This document shows positions 25,449 through 34,715 of a stretch of 64,000 nucleotides of DNA, in pieces. The position numbers and the translations under genes are program-made. Origin of the DNA: CAYXDO01 sp964463485 (GTDB taxonomy: Bacteria; Myxococcota; Kuafuiibacteriia; Kuafuiibacteriales; Kuafuiibacteriaceae); the NCBI GenBank assembly GCA_964463485.1, contig CAYXDO010000027.1, positions 23,845-87,844 of the forward strand, read 5' to 3'. The notes beneath the pieces were generated by a model, which saw nothing but the letters and a program-made list of their open reading frames with translations, was not told where the DNA came from and searched no databases. Numbering within the stretch: position 1 is the stretch's first letter; the number at the start of each line of letters is the position of its first letter.

Positions 25449-28400
25449 GTTTCGTCAACTACGCGTGCTGGAAGCCGGACGAAGTCCGGAACTTCATTCG
25501 AAGGGAGGCTCTCGAAGGTGACGAGGCTATTTTTCTCAGTGTCCACCTACCCATCCGGGAGTTCGAACTTCGCACCGGAACCCTCCCAGAGAGATCCGAC
25601 ACTGCACTTCTCGATGCGCTGGACGGTGAACGTCCCCACGTCATAGCAGTCGTTGTTGGGGAACCCGGATCGGGCAAATCACACCTCATCCAGTGGCTCG
25701 GGTACCGTTGGCCGAAGCGGGAGTCCGACCACGTCGTGTTGGTGCCGAGAAGCGACGGGAGCCTGTTCGGTACTCTCGACCGTTTGCGGCGTGAACTCGG
25801 AAGTCAGTACGCTGAGTCGCTCGAAGGATTGGGCCAGACCAAGCTTGCCGAGGCAGGCCGCGCATCGTCGTTCCTGGGCCAAATCGTTACCTTCTGTCAG
25901 TCGTCGAGTTACCCACCCGAAACCGAAAAACCCCTGCACGCCGATTGGCTCGATCGGCAACAGGCCTGGCGTTTGCTCAATCACAACGAACTGCGAGAGA
26001 GGTGGTCGGCGCCGATCGAAATCGTCGGGTTGCTTGGGGGTGGGCCCGAGCGCGACCAGGAGACAGCGAGGTTCAAGCCTCAGCACTTCGTCGACCTCGT
26101 CGAGATCGTGGGCGGGGTTCGCGGTGGTGTTGGCGGCCTCCGGACGGGACTTCTCTTCACAAATCTGCAGAAAGAGTTGTCCATCGTTCGTGAAATCGTG
26201 TCCCAAAATCCTTCGGTTGATGTGCAGGTGAGGCAACTCCAGTCTAAAGCACCTGAGACCCATCGACTGCTACAGGCTCTCGACGCACGGAGGGCCGACG
26301 CGATCCAGGGTCTCCTCGGTATCCATCGCGACGACCTCAAGCGAAGATTTCTGGAGGTGAGGCGGCGACTCAAGGAGGACGGAAAAAGACTTGTCCTTCT
26401 CCTCGAGGACGTGACAAACTTGCAGGGACTCGACGCTCAACTCATCGAGGCGCTGCTGCCAAACCCGAATTCGCCCGCCGACCGAGACCTATGCGATCTC
26501 GTCGCCGTCGTCGGTCTCACGAACGATTATTATGACGCATTTATCGGTCGCTTTGGGAATTTGCGCGATCGACTTCGTTATCAACTGCTCTTGACCACGG
26601 AGATCGCGGGCGACGTGGTCAACCGGCGGGCTCGATTTCTGGATTCGCCGGTTGGTCGGGCGCGGTTCCTGGCCAGTTACCTCAACGCAGTCCGCGCCGG
26701 AAAGGCGGCCGTCGAGGATTGGGGTGGGGACGCAGGACCGCGGCCGAACTCGTGCGAGACCTGTATTCATCGCCCCGCCTGCCACGCCGCTTTCGGATCG
26801 GTGAAAGTCGAGGGCGTCGCTGGCGATGGCGTGGGTCTGTACCCTTTCACGCAGCGAGCGCTCGATCTGATGTGGGAGCAGTTGTCTGATCCAGAAATTA
26901 AGCGTGCACTGCGCACGCCGAGAGGTTTGCTCCTCAATGTGATCTCTCCGCTGCTTCACCAGGCAGAGCATCTTCGGTTGGGTCGATTTCCGACGGAGGA
27001 ACTCGAGAATCCAAATCTCATGCGGCTCGACGGCAGCGCGGATCTCTTGGAGACCATGGCCAGGCTGCCCGAACCGGAAAGCTCGCGGACCCGGCGAGTT
27101 GTTGTCTGGTGGGGTGACCGTCACGACGGGCACAGGTCCGAACTCGGGTACTCGGGCGTACCGAGAGGCGTCATGGAGGCTTTTGCCGCTTGGTGGCCTG
27201 GTGAACAGCCCGTCGTGCCTGGCGCGGCCGAGGTGGACGCGGAGACCAGAAGCGAGGGCGGCGATGTCGCCATCCAGGGGCCGGAAGCAGGCTCAAGTAC
27301 GCAACAGCGGCGGACCACGCCCCAGGTCTCGACGTCGGGGGAAGCGACCTCGACGGCTGGCACAGCGACGGGAGTGCAGCCGCAACTCATCCCTTCTCCG
27401 CAACCCCAGGGGCCAAGGCTACCGGTCGAGTGGTCGAAAGCCGTTGAAGCCCTCAACAGTTGGTGCGCGAATCCGGGCTCTCAACTCGCGAATCCGAGTC
27501 TGTGGGAAGGGCTTTTCCGTGAAGCCGTCGAGTCTATTTCGCCGGAGACTCTCGGACGTTCTCCCGGAATCTGGGGACAAATCTTCTCGAAATCGAACCT
27601 GGAACTCGCCGGAGTCGCTGGGCGAACGACTGCGATGAGTTTTGTCGTGGAACCATCAACCGACCTTCAACGCGGACTCACGTCGCTGGCCTGGTTGAAG
27701 CACGGCGACGGGATGAGCGAGGGCATGCGAGTTCGTAGGTTTTTCGAGGCGAGTGCGTTCACAGCATGGCTGACGAATGAGGCCTGCGCGCACTATGATC
27801 ACGTGTATTCGGAATTGGCGGAGCGGCTTGGTGGCGATCCGCTCGAACTCACCGTCCGGAGTCTCCTGGCGGAGGCGTGGCTCGGCGGCGACACACACCC
27901 AGGCAGCAGCGAGCTTGATCAATGGAGGGCCGCTCGGAACAAGCCCGTGACTCAGCCGTCGGCCGGTACGCCGGGTGGAGACGCCAAGCGAAGTGAAGCT
28001 TGGCAGACCCTTGCAGAGAAGTGCGACCGATTCTGGACCGCCCTTCTTGAACTGGACCTTCATCGTGTGGGCCAGAAGCCGCAGAGGGAGGGGAATGGGT
28101 TGGTCGACGGAGCACGAGTACTCGCGGCGGTTCGGGACGTAGCGAAGGACCCGGAGCGCTGGCCGCTGGGGCCCGGCGCCTTTCCTCAAGGTCTCAAATT
28201 CGGTCCGGTTCGCGAAGTCCTAACGTTCATGCAACAGGACTTCGAAAAAGCTCTGGCCGCGGAAGATGATCGCGTGAGGAGTCTGGCGAATACGGTGGTC
28301 CAATCGACCGGGGGCGCCGATGCGGACGCGTTCCTTGGGCAATTGCTCGAGGTGACGAAGAGGCTCGAAACTCTTGATCGAGACCTTGTGCCTGCCGCGA

Positions 28401-28744
28401 TCTCTCAACCCTTTCATTCGGAGTGCGCGGTCCTTTCGGACAAAGGGCTGCCACTCGGGAGTGCGACCTGGGTGCAACTCAACGACCAGATTCGTGATCT
28501 TGCCTCGGCTTCCGACTCGGCGCCCGTCGCGGAGAAGCTCACCCGCCTTGTTTCGGTGAACCATGCAATGTTGGCTGCGGTCGCTCGTGCCGCGGGCACC
28601 GGCGATCGGCTTTTGGACGAAACGTCGAGGCGCGCGACGAGTTGGGTTGAAGCGGCCGACAAGGGCCAGGCACAGAAAGTGCGTGAGTATGGCAAGCGTC
28701 TGCAAGCCGCTGGGACGAAAATCCAGAAGGAGGTCCAGAAGTGA
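25445..28744 (+). CDS. dpdH: DpdH-like large P-loop ATPase
   Basis: 1099 residues from the ATG at 25445, which overlaps the dpdG stop (ATGA). Walker A is VVVGEPGSGKSHLIQW (~70-86), and the probable Walker B is KRLVLLLEDVTNLQG (~315-328), consistent with a STAND- or AAA-like ATPase. A Cys cluster CETCIHRPACHAAFG (~437-451) may bind metal. Residues ~605-660 are a Gln/Thr/Ser/Pro-rich linker, and the C-terminal ~420 residues are mostly helical. Role in the dpd family: part of the restriction gene set, biochemical activity not known. The ATPase could act as the sensor or motor that gates the helicase-nuclease components. Confidence 0.68.
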   Translation: MSFVNYACWKPDEVRNFIRREALEGDEAIFLSVHLPIREFELRTGTLPERSDTALLDALDGERPHVIAVVVGEPGSGKSHLIQWLGYRWPKRESDHVVLVPRSDGSLFGTLDRLRRELGSQYAESLEGLGQTKLAEAGRASSFLGQIVTFCQSSSYPPETEKPLHADWLDRQQAWRLLNHNELRERWSAPIEIVGLLGGGPERDQETARFKPQHFVDLVEIVGGVRGGVGGLRTGLLFTNLQKELSIVREIVSQNPSVDVQVRQLQSKAPETHRLLQALDARRADAIQGLLGIHRDDLKRRFLEVRRRLKEDGKRLVLLLEDVTNLQGLDAQLIEALLPNPNSPADRDLCDLVAVVGLTNDYYDAFIGRFGNLRDRLRYQLLLTTEIAGDVVNRRARFLDSPVGRARFLASYLNAVRAGKAAVEDWGGDAGPRPNSCETCIHRPACHAAFGSVKVEGVAGDGVGLYPFTQRALDLMWEQLSDPEIKRALRTPRGLLLNVISPLLHQAEHLRLGRFPTEELENPNLMRLDGSADLLETMARLPEPESSRTRRVVVWWGDRHDGHRSELGYSGVPRGVMEAFAAWWPGEQPVVPGAAEVDAETRSEGGDVAIQGPEAGSSTQQRRTTPQVSTSGEATSTAGTATGVQPQLIPSPQPQGPRLPVEWSKAVEALNSWCANPGSQLANPSLWEGLFREAVESISPETLGRSPGIWGQIFSKSNLELAGVAGRTTAMSFVVEPSTDLQRGLTSLAWLKHGDGMSEGMRVRRFFEASAFTAWLTNEACAHYDHVYSELAERLGGDPLELTVRSLLAEAWLGGDTHPGSSELDQWRAARNKPVTQPSAGTPGGDAKRSEAWQTLAEKCDRFWTALLELDLHRVGQKPQREGNGLVDGARVLAAVRDVAKDPERWPLGPGAFPQGLKFGPVREVLTFMQQDFEKALAAEDDRVRSLANTVVQSTGGADADAFLGQLLEVTKRLETLDRDLVPAAISQPFHSECAVLSDKGLPLGSATWVQLNDQIRDLASASDSAPVAEKLTRLVSVNHAMLAAVARAAGTGDRLLDETSRRATSWVEAADKGQAQKVREYGKRLQAAGTKIQKEVQK

Positions 28745-29466
28745 ACGATCGTGAGGGAGCATCGTCGCCCATGGACCGAATCGACCAGTTAGTCGAATGG
28801 CTGGAGAACGGCAAGCTGGCGCAGGCCGCCGACCGCCGTAGGCTCGGAAACGAACTCGACCGGACGCTAGCGACCCTGGAGAGTGCAGAATCGACCATTC
28901 AGAAGATCGAGCGCCTGTCCGAAATCGCTTCGCTTGCCTCGGCTGAGGACCACGAACTCGTCTCAAGGGAGTCGAAGCGGATTCTCGAGGCAGGCAGCGA
29001 GTTCTTAGACGCGCACACCGCTGAGGATCTCCGCCATGCACGCGACATCGCATGGCGCGAAGCGAGCAATGCGGTCGAAAACCTTGGCGGAGTGCTCAGG
29101 AAGGCCTGGCGCGCCAAGTGCGAGGTCGAGTTTGGGCAACTTGGAAGGCTCGGAAAGATCATTACCGGCTTTCCTGCGCTCGCGGAGGTCGGGGCGGAAA
29201 TGAAGCGAATCGGAGACGAGGGCAGGGCGTTGGCCGTGCAATTCCCTCCCACGAAGGACGGCCTTTCCACGCTGGGAAAGCTGTCGTCACGAACATCGCA
29301 CGCGAATCAGGCGTTAGCGCGAGCGGGGGGAGGGGAGGTCGCGGAGTTTCTGTCAGCATTGGCTGCGAACCGGGCCACGCTGGCCGACATCTCTCCGCGG
29401 GCGATCGAGTGGATAAGGAGTCAATCCGCTGAGCGGAAGATTCGGCTGATTCTGGCAGATGAATAG
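28741..29466 (+). CDS. Helical/coiled-coil protein in the dpdI position
   Basis: 241 residues from a GTG that overlaps the dpdH stop (GTGA) and is preceded by an ideal AAGGAGG. No enzymatic motif. It is strongly helical with heptad-like charge patterns (RRRLGNELDRTLATLESAES, IQKIERLSEIASLASAED), so probably a coiled-coil partner of the preceding ATPase. Described dpd clusters have a small uncharacterised dpdI after dpdH, so this is a positional match only; I could not confirm sequence homology. Confidence 0.5.
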   Translation: MNDREGASSPMDRIDQLVEWLENGKLAQAADRRRLGNELDRTLATLESAESTIQKIERLSEIASLASAEDHELVSRESKRILEAGSEFLDAHTAEDLRHARDIAWREASNAVENLGGVLRKAWRAKCEVEFGQLGRLGKIITGFPALAEVGAEMKRIGDEGRALAVQFPPTKDGLSTLGKLSSRTSHANQALARAGGGEVAEFLSALAANRATLADISPRAIEWIRSQSAERKIRLILADE

Positions 29467-29557
29467 CGCGTTCGGCATTCCGGACCCAGGCGACGGCACC
29501 GGCTCCGCGACACCGATGTCAAGCAGGAGTCAGGCCGGGTTTGAACGTGAAGCATAG
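29459..29557 (+). CDS. Possible 32-residue overlapping micro-ORF
   Basis: ATG at 29459 lies in the last codons of the coiled-coil gene (ATGAATAG overlap) and the frame closes with TAG at 29555-29557. The product starts MNSAFGIPDPGDGTGSATPM and is Gly/Ser-rich with no recognised motif. It fills most of the 130-bp space before the DGQHR gene and could serve as a translational coupler or be chance. Confidence 0.22.
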   Translation: MNSAFGIPDPGDGTGSATPMSSRSQAGFEREA

Positions 29558-29596
29558 TTGACTTTCGCGAATCGCCGGCCAAATAGTGCGTCCACG

Positions 29597-31219
29597 ATGG
29601 TCGATACTCGCGTGCCGGTATTGGAACTTCATCAATACGGGATGGATTCGGATGAAGACCGACTGTTCGTGTTTGCGGCGCCCGCAAAGGATTTGGCTTC
29701 CTGGGCGGGCGTGCCCCGGAAGGCATGGCGACTCCGGATGCTCTACCAGAGGTGGGTCAAGCCTGCGCGCGAACGCGAACTGGCTGAGTTTTGGAACCGA
29801 GCCTCCCGTCCGAATCGCGGACTCGGAGAGACATGCATCCTCGGGCCCACGGCCATCACCCTCGCGCTACAGGACGATGTTTCAGTCGCAGACGGCAAAA
29901 TCCATCTGAGGTACGATTCGCCATTGAGGGTCGACGCCGACAAACGCGAGAGCCTCTGTCAACTGGCAGGACTCGTCCTTCCACGCGTTCGAGCGCGGCT
30001 GACTCAGGACCAGAGTGCTATTGTGGACGACTTTCTGGCACGCCCACGCATGGTTACTCCGGAACACGCCCATGACTACGTGTTCGAGTTTGCCGTGCAA
30101 CTGGCGCAGATGGCTGCAGATGCAAGTTGGTTCGTCGAGGAGAACCAAATCGAGGAAGAGGACCTCACCGAGATGGTTGTGGCGCTTGAGGCACTCTGCC
30201 GGCCAGCACTGGTCGTGGATGGACAGCATCGACTTCTCGGAGCAGCCGACTCAGGTACGCGCAGAGAGTCGACCCATGTGGTACTCCCTGTCGTGGCCCT
30301 TCCAAAATCGAACTGGGTCGAACAGATCTATCAGTTCATCGTTATCAACGAGAAGGCCGAGAAGGTGGAGCCTTCGTTGCTAACCGACATTTTCGGAAGT
30401 TCGCTGACGAGGTTTGAGCAGGTGACGCTGCGAAACAGATTCGCGCGTGCGAGGGTCGACGTCGAAGCCCGTATCGCCGCAGTCGTAACCGGTCGCGACT
30501 TTGCGAGCCCGTTTCTCGACATGGTCCGTTTTCAATTTGGGCCCGACGGAAAGTATTCAAAGGGTTTCATTACGGATAAGACCATCCGCCTTCTCATCGA
30601 CGGCGCAACTCGACACGCCCGAGGTTGGCGAAATGATGAAGAGTTTTTCGACGAGTTGGTCCGCCTTACGATTGCGGAGCGGCAAGACTGGGAAGCATGG
30701 ACTTCGGGAAAATGGAGAGAATATTGGTTCTCGTTCTGGCGGACCGTCGGCGAGTACTACAATGAGCAGGCGCGTCAAGTCGCCTCAGGACCTCTTTGGA
30801 CAAAGGAATTCCAGACGAATCTTACGAAGGCAGTCACTCTGAGAATCCTCCAGAAACTGTTCATCGACAAGATGATCGCCGAGGTGACCCAACTGGATGG
30901 ATTGCGGAGCGTGCTAGAAGAGGCGCTCGGTGCAGAAGCCGCAGAAGTTCACCTAAAGAACAAGAAGCAAGAACTTGCGTTTCCGGCCGACGTCGATGAC
31001 TTTCCGGCTTACGTAACGGAGAGGTTTCTGAAGTACATACCGGTGCGAGTATTTCTTTCAACCTGGGTCAAGAGCTTGGATGACGACCAAGGGCGTCAGA
31101 ACTTGTACGACGAACTCGAACGGGCATTCGAGAGAGTCCGCAAGGGTCAACGTTATGTCCTCCGCGGGAGCGGCGGTGTGTTTGCACCTTCGTCCGCCGA
31201 GCCTCCTTCGGACGATTGA
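29597..31219 (+). CDS. DGQHR-domain protein (divergent DndB/DpdB relative)
   Basis: 540 residues from the ATG at 29597 (no clear RBS; a TTG at 29558 directly after the micro-ORF stop is the alternative). The signature ALVVDGQHRLLGAADSG (~205-220) and the following PVVALPKSNWVEQIYQFIVI belong to the DGQHR/ParB-Srx-like fold seen in DndB and DpdB, with KVEPSLLTDIFG further on. It is longer and much less similar to the two DGQQR proteins of the opposite operon than those are to each other. It overlaps the HNH gene by TTGA, so the two form a module. Role inferred: sensing of DNA modification or regulation of the HNH nuclease; direct evidence is lacking. Confidence 0.7.
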   Translation: MVDTRVPVLELHQYGMDSDEDRLFVFAAPAKDLASWAGVPRKAWRLRMLYQRWVKPARERELAEFWNRASRPNRGLGETCILGPTAITLALQDDVSVADGKIHLRYDSPLRVDADKRESLCQLAGLVLPRVRARLTQDQSAIVDDFLARPRMVTPEHAHDYVFEFAVQLAQMAADASWFVEENQIEEEDLTEMVVALEALCRPALVVDGQHRLLGAADSGTRRESTHVVLPVVALPKSNWVEQIYQFIVINEKAEKVEPSLLTDIFGSSLTRFEQVTLRNRFARARVDVEARIAAVVTGRDFASPFLDMVRFQFGPDGKYSKGFITDKTIRLLIDGATRHARGWRNDEEFFDELVRLTIAERQDWEAWTSGKWREYWFSFWRTVGEYYNEQARQVASGPLWTKEFQTNLTKAVTLRILQKLFIDKMIAEVTQLDGLRSVLEEALGAEAAEVHLKNKKQELAFPADVDDFPAYVTERFLKYIPVRVFLSTWVKSLDDDQGRQNLYDELERAFERVRKGQRYVLRGSGGVFAPSSAEPPSDD

Positions 31220-32181
31220 TTACTACTAGGCAGATGACTCCCGATGAAATTCTCCGACTGATTCCGGAGAACAAATTGCCAACAGATTCCGACGTTGGTA
31301 CTTTGCTCGACGCAATTAGGCTTCTAGACGCGATCGGGCCGCCCACCCAAGGTGCGGTTGTCGGCTCCCTTCTAGCTGTTGTCCTCCGGGCTGTGGAGAC
31401 TCGCTTACTCTGCGACCCAGAACTCCGGAACCTGGCCGTCTTCTGGGAAAGTCTCCTCGGCACTGCGGACCAAACGATCGAGCGAAGGATCAAGGCGCTG
31501 ACAGGGGTCGCTACGGTTCCGGCCCCGCTAGTTGCACACCTGCGGGCCTGCATTCGCAGCGCGCCGTCGAGATCCGGGGCAAAGTCCCAGCTTACGCTGG
31601 ACGACTTTGAAGACGTCGTGCAAGTCCAACTGCCATCGAGTCGGGAAATGCGATGCGCCCATTGTGGTTACCTTTTCCGGTCCGTGGATTTCGGCCCCGA
31701 CAGGTTGACGCTGCTGAAGGATCTCGGCGCGACGCTTGCTCGTGACTTGCATCCGAAGCGAATTCTAGATCTACTCAAGCCGCACGAAATCCAGAACGAC
31801 AAGGGGCGGCGTATTTCCCTCACACATGCGACCGTCGACCATATCGTCCCCGAAGCGGGATTTGGCTGGACGGGCGTCGATAATTTGGTCGTCGCGTGCC
31901 AGTTCTGCAATCAAGGGCGTGCTATTTATAGGAGGGACAACGAAGCGATATCGACGGTGATAGCGAGTTCGGCGATGGCTTGCCCCTCTTGGAAGCCGCA
32001 CTCGATGCCGCGCCAGATAGGCATAGTCGCCGCGCTGCTTTCAAAACGCCGCTGCGACCGATGCGAAGCTTCGGCTGATCGAGCCGAACTCACCATTTTG
32101 CTAGGTGAGGAACGAACCGACCTGCGTTGGCTCACGCCTTGGAACGCCCAGGTCCTCTGTTATGATTGCCTACCCGATTGA
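31216..32181 (+). CDS. HNH endonuclease at the end of the restriction operon
   Basis: 321 residues if started at the TTG overlapping the previous stop (TTGA); an in-frame ATG at 31234 is the alternative. The first ~140 residues are helical and unassigned. A zinc-bound HNH core follows: RCAHCGYLF (~145), VDHIVPEAGFGWTGVDNLVV (~209, the D-H and N of the beta-beta-alpha-metal site) and ACQFCNQGRA (~227). Two more Cys pairs, RCDRCEAS (~278) and LCYDC near the C-terminus, suggest a second zinc site. It is a good candidate DNA-cutting effector of the island, paired with the DGQHR protein. Its 3' end overlaps that of the convergent dpdB gene by 22 bp. Confidence 0.8.
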   Translation: MITTRQMTPDEILRLIPENKLPTDSDVGTLLDAIRLLDAIGPPTQGAVVGSLLAVVLRAVETRLLCDPELRNLAVFWESLLGTADQTIERRIKALTGVATVPAPLVAHLRACIRSAPSRSGAKSQLTLDDFEDVVQVQLPSSREMRCAHCGYLFRSVDFGPDRLTLLKDLGATLARDLHPKRILDLLKPHEIQNDKGRRISLTHATVDHIVPEAGFGWTGVDNLVVACQFCNQGRAIYRRDNEAISTVIASSAMACPSWKPHSMPRQIGIVAALLSKRRCDRCEASADRAELTILLGEERTDLRWLTPWNAQVLCYDCLPD

Positions 32182-33320
32182 TTTCGAGTGTTGGGACGCT
32201 GACCAGGTTGCCAGACTCGGATTTTGTATTGTACTAGCAAATAATTCGCCAGCAACTGAATATCCTTCGACGTATTCTGAATCTCGTTCCACTTCCGCTG
32301 CGCCCCAGGACCGAACTCCCAATATCCCTGGGTCCAGCGGCAAACGTCCTTCAAGGGTTCCAGGTCCCCTTCGAACACGTCCGCGTCCGGCACGCCTGTG
32401 CCTCGATGCCGCTCGGCGATCGCGTCCATCAGGAACCCCAAACTCACGATCCCCGCGCCGTGCATCAACCGCGACCTTCGCGGTGGCATGTTCCACGAGT
32501 CCTCGAACACCTTGGACGTCGCTCCCCAAAAGGCCTTGAGCACGTCGAGCATCGCGTCGACGTCGCCCTTGCCGCTCTTCGGGTCGCGAAACCTATACAG
32601 CACGCCGTCGCTCAGGCTGTTCTCCAGCATCTTGAGCACGGAGTTGTCCTTGATGAGTCCCTCGGCCGTCGTCGGGGTCCGAATCAATCCCTTCAGCGGC
32701 GAGTCCGCGTCCTGGTTGAGCCTCTCCAGCAAGAAGGCAGGAAACCGTCGCTTCTGGAGCAGGGACGGCAATTTGGCCTCGGTCGTCGGTAGCAACTCGT
32801 AGATCAGACCCTTCGGAAGCGGCTTGGTCGAATTCACCAGAATGAATTGCTCCCGCTGCTCCCGGTCGTCTCCCGCGATGAATCCGGTCACGCAAATCGG
32901 AAAGCCGTCGACTCGCGCGTCTCTGATCGCGGCGAGACGTTGCTGGCCGTCGACGATCCAGCCGGGCTTCTCGGCCTCGTCTTGCTTCGGATCGCATGGA
33001 ATGACTAGCACTCCGTGACGGCTGAACCCGCGCGCGTGCTCCTCCTTCGCCTCGAACCGCACCCGGTCGTCGAACGCGATGACTACGGCATTCGGAATCA
33101 TTGGGTCTTCGGACTCAACGTAGTTTCGGATCTCCGCGATGTGCGAGAGAACCTCGGGGCGTTGATAGCCGCCGATCCGACTTCCCTCTCCGCGACGGAT
33201 CCGCGCCACGGCCGCGAAGTCGTGCACCTGTTTTCCGTCGACGGCAAAACTGTACAAAAGGCGATTTTGACCTTGCCGAATTTCGAGCGCCGGTAGCCTC
33301 AGTTCACTTGCCAACGACAT
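32160..33320 (-). CDS. dpdB: DpdB-like DGQQR protein, copy 1 (downstream of dpdA)
   Basis: 386 residues. The signature GWIVDGQQRLAAIRDARVDG (~145-165) is the DGQ[HQ]R motif of DndB/DpdB, followed by FIAGDDREQREQFILVNSTK and PLPKGLIYELLPTT. N-terminal features are FAAVARIRRGEGSRIGGYQR and a PNAVVIAFDDRV strand. DpdB is an ATP-hydrolysing partner that works with DpdA to exchange guanine for preQ0 in DNA. The gene starts 3 nt after the dpdA stop and is the last gene of the minus operon. It is clearly a paralog of the gene upstream of dpdA (same order of motifs, including MPPRRSRLMHGAGIVSLGFL versus LPPGQSRLMHGAGIRAMGRL). Confidence 0.85.
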   Translation of the reverse strand: MSLASELRLPALEIRQGQNRLLYSFAVDGKQVHDFAAVARIRRGEGSRIGGYQRPEVLSHIAEIRNYVESEDPMIPNAVVIAFDDRVRFEAKEEHARGFSRHGVLVIPCDPKQDEAEKPGWIVDGQQRLAAIRDARVDGFPICVTGFIAGDDREQREQFILVNSTKPLPKGLIYELLPTTEAKLPSLLQKRRFPAFLLERLNQDADSPLKGLIRTPTTAEGLIKDNSVLKMLENSLSDGVLYRFRDPKSGKGDVDAMLDVLKAFWGATSKVFEDSWNMPPRRSRLMHGAGIVSLGFLMDAIAERHRGTGVPDADVFEGDLEPLKDVCRWTQGYWEFGPGAQRKWNEIQNTSKDIQLLANYLLVQYKIRVWQPGQRPNTRNQSGRQS

Positions 33321-33323
33321 TTT

Positions 33324-34715
33324 TCATCCCTCCCGTACAGCTTCGGCGAGCGCTCTCGACCGCTTTGGTTTGCCCGCCAATGGTCTTTGTGCAGACGCAG
33401 CCTTGGCCGTTTTCGCTCTGACCTTCTTCTCAGGCGCGGTGGCCTCAGCGGGCGACGGCACCGCTTTCTCATCGTCCAACTTCAGTTCCCGATGCAGCCT
33501 TCGATAGAACACGTGGACGTTGTGAAAGCCGCGCCGCCGGTTTCTTTCGGCTCCCCGGAACAAGATGACATGAATGCCGAGGTCCCTACAGATCTCACAG
33601 GGGCACTCTTTCCAAGGTTTCGCTTCGAGGACTCGGCGGTTCGATTCGGAGTTGGCCCCCTTGCCTCCGACCAGGTGGTCGTACTCGTCGAGCGCCTCGA
33701 GCACGTGCTCGAGTTTCGCGGCGTCGCGGTCGAATTCGTTCAAGAGTCGTAGACACCTGCGCTCGTGCTCGATGGCAGATTTCTGGTCGACCTCGCCCGC
33801 AGAGATACTTCTCACCAGTTTGGGATTGGCATCGACCTGCGGCACGCGCACCGCCGTGTACGTCGTGTCCATCGCGTAGTAGTTGTCTTTGTCGTCCTTG
33901 AAGGCTTGTCGGAGGGCAGACGTACTGTCAAAGCTCGTCACTCCGTAGCCACGGAACGCACCGACCTGCTCGCAGCGACTGATTCCGAGAAGGTGGAAGG
34001 CGACGTCCGGCCGGCGAACCGAGTTCGCCTCCTTCAACACCATCAGGATTTCGGGCGTCTTCAGCGGGACCATGCCCCCCAGCGCGATCCTGCGATAGCC
34101 CATCTTCTGCAGGCACTCGACCGAATGTGCGTAGGATCGCGGACTCCAGCCCTGAGCCACTCCAATGGGCGTAAACCTCGATCCGCGACTCGCGTGGACC
34201 TTCAAGAAATCCGCAGCGAGCTCGATCGTGATTTCTTGCCGTCGACGCCACTCTGGATTGACCAAATCAAACCCGGGGAGGCTACCGTCTGCCGACGCAT
34301 CGAACGCCAGAATCACATGATCGACTGAAAATCCGTGGTCAAAACCGAGGTCGTCGTAGAACGAGGCGACCTCCTCGACCGAGTACGGAGGGACTTCCTC
34401 TCGGACGTACGAAAATGCTCCGCAGTCGCCCATTGTCTCGAGCTTCGACTTGCCAGGGGTGTCGATGCGGAAAAAGGAGCGCACGCCTTGCCTGAAGAGA
34501 CGATGGCGCTGAGCGAGCGCAAAGCGGCCGCCGGCTCCGCCCCGGCCTTCCACGATGGCTTTCGACACGAGTACTCCATCGTAAGGGGGGGGTGCGAACA
34601 CTTCGTGCGCGTAGAGGTCGTCTCGCTGCCGCAGTCGGTGTTCGGAGCGCGTCTCGGTCCGAAAGTCGAAGCTCGGATCTACGAGATCCTGACTATCCGG
34701 CAGGAAGAACTTCAC
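33324..34715 (-). CDS. dpdA: DpdA, TGT-like DNA 7-deazaguanine transglycosylase
   Basis: 463 residues from the GTG at 34715, which overlaps the stop of the upstream dpdB (GTGA) and is preceded by AAAGGGG. The open frame extends further but that part is the antisense of dpdB. The TGT fold is evident: ETMGDCGAFSY (~93-103) holds the general Asp and substrate region; HVILAFDASADG and IALGGMVPLKTPEI are typical barrel segments; HLLGISRCEQVGAFRGYGVTSFDS carries the conserved end of the barrel with the candidate nucleophile Asp. The zinc site is CPCEICRDLGIHVI with a His about 22 residues later (RGFHNVHVF). The tail is Lys/Ala-rich and basic. The enzyme swaps guanine in DNA for preQ0. Key gene identifying the island. 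Confidence 0.93.
   Translation of the reverse strand: MKFFLPDSQDLVDPSFDFRTETRSEHRLRQRDDLYAHEVFAPPPYDGVLVSKAIVEGRGGAGGRFALAQRHRLFRQGVRSFFRIDTPGKSKLETMGDCGAFSYVREEVPPYSVEEVASFYDDLGFDHGFSVDHVILAFDASADGSLPGFDLVNPEWRRRQEITIELAADFLKVHASRGSRFTPIGVAQGWSPRSYAHSVECLQKMGYRRIALGGMVPLKTPEILMVLKEANSVRRPDVAFHLLGISRCEQVGAFRGYGVTSFDSTSALRQAFKDDKDNYYAMDTTYTAVRVPQVDANPKLVRSISAGEVDQKSAIEHERRCLRLLNEFDRDAAKLEHVLEALDEYDHLVGGKGANSESNRRVLEAKPWKECPCEICRDLGIHVILFRGAERNRRRGFHNVHVFYRRLHRELKLDDEKAVPSPAEATAPEKKVRAKTAKAASAQRPLAGKPKRSRALAEAVREG

Noticed and set aside
32160..33320. DndB of a phosphorothioation (Dnd) system
   Set aside because: The DGQQR motif is shared with DndB, but no dndC, dndD or dndE is present and the neighbours are dpdA and preQ0 genes.
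33324..34715. Housekeeping tRNA-guanine transglycosylase (Tgt)
   Set aside because: The protein is longer, has a basic C-terminal tail, diverges around the substrate motif and is embedded with dpdB genes and restriction helicases, which points to DpdA.
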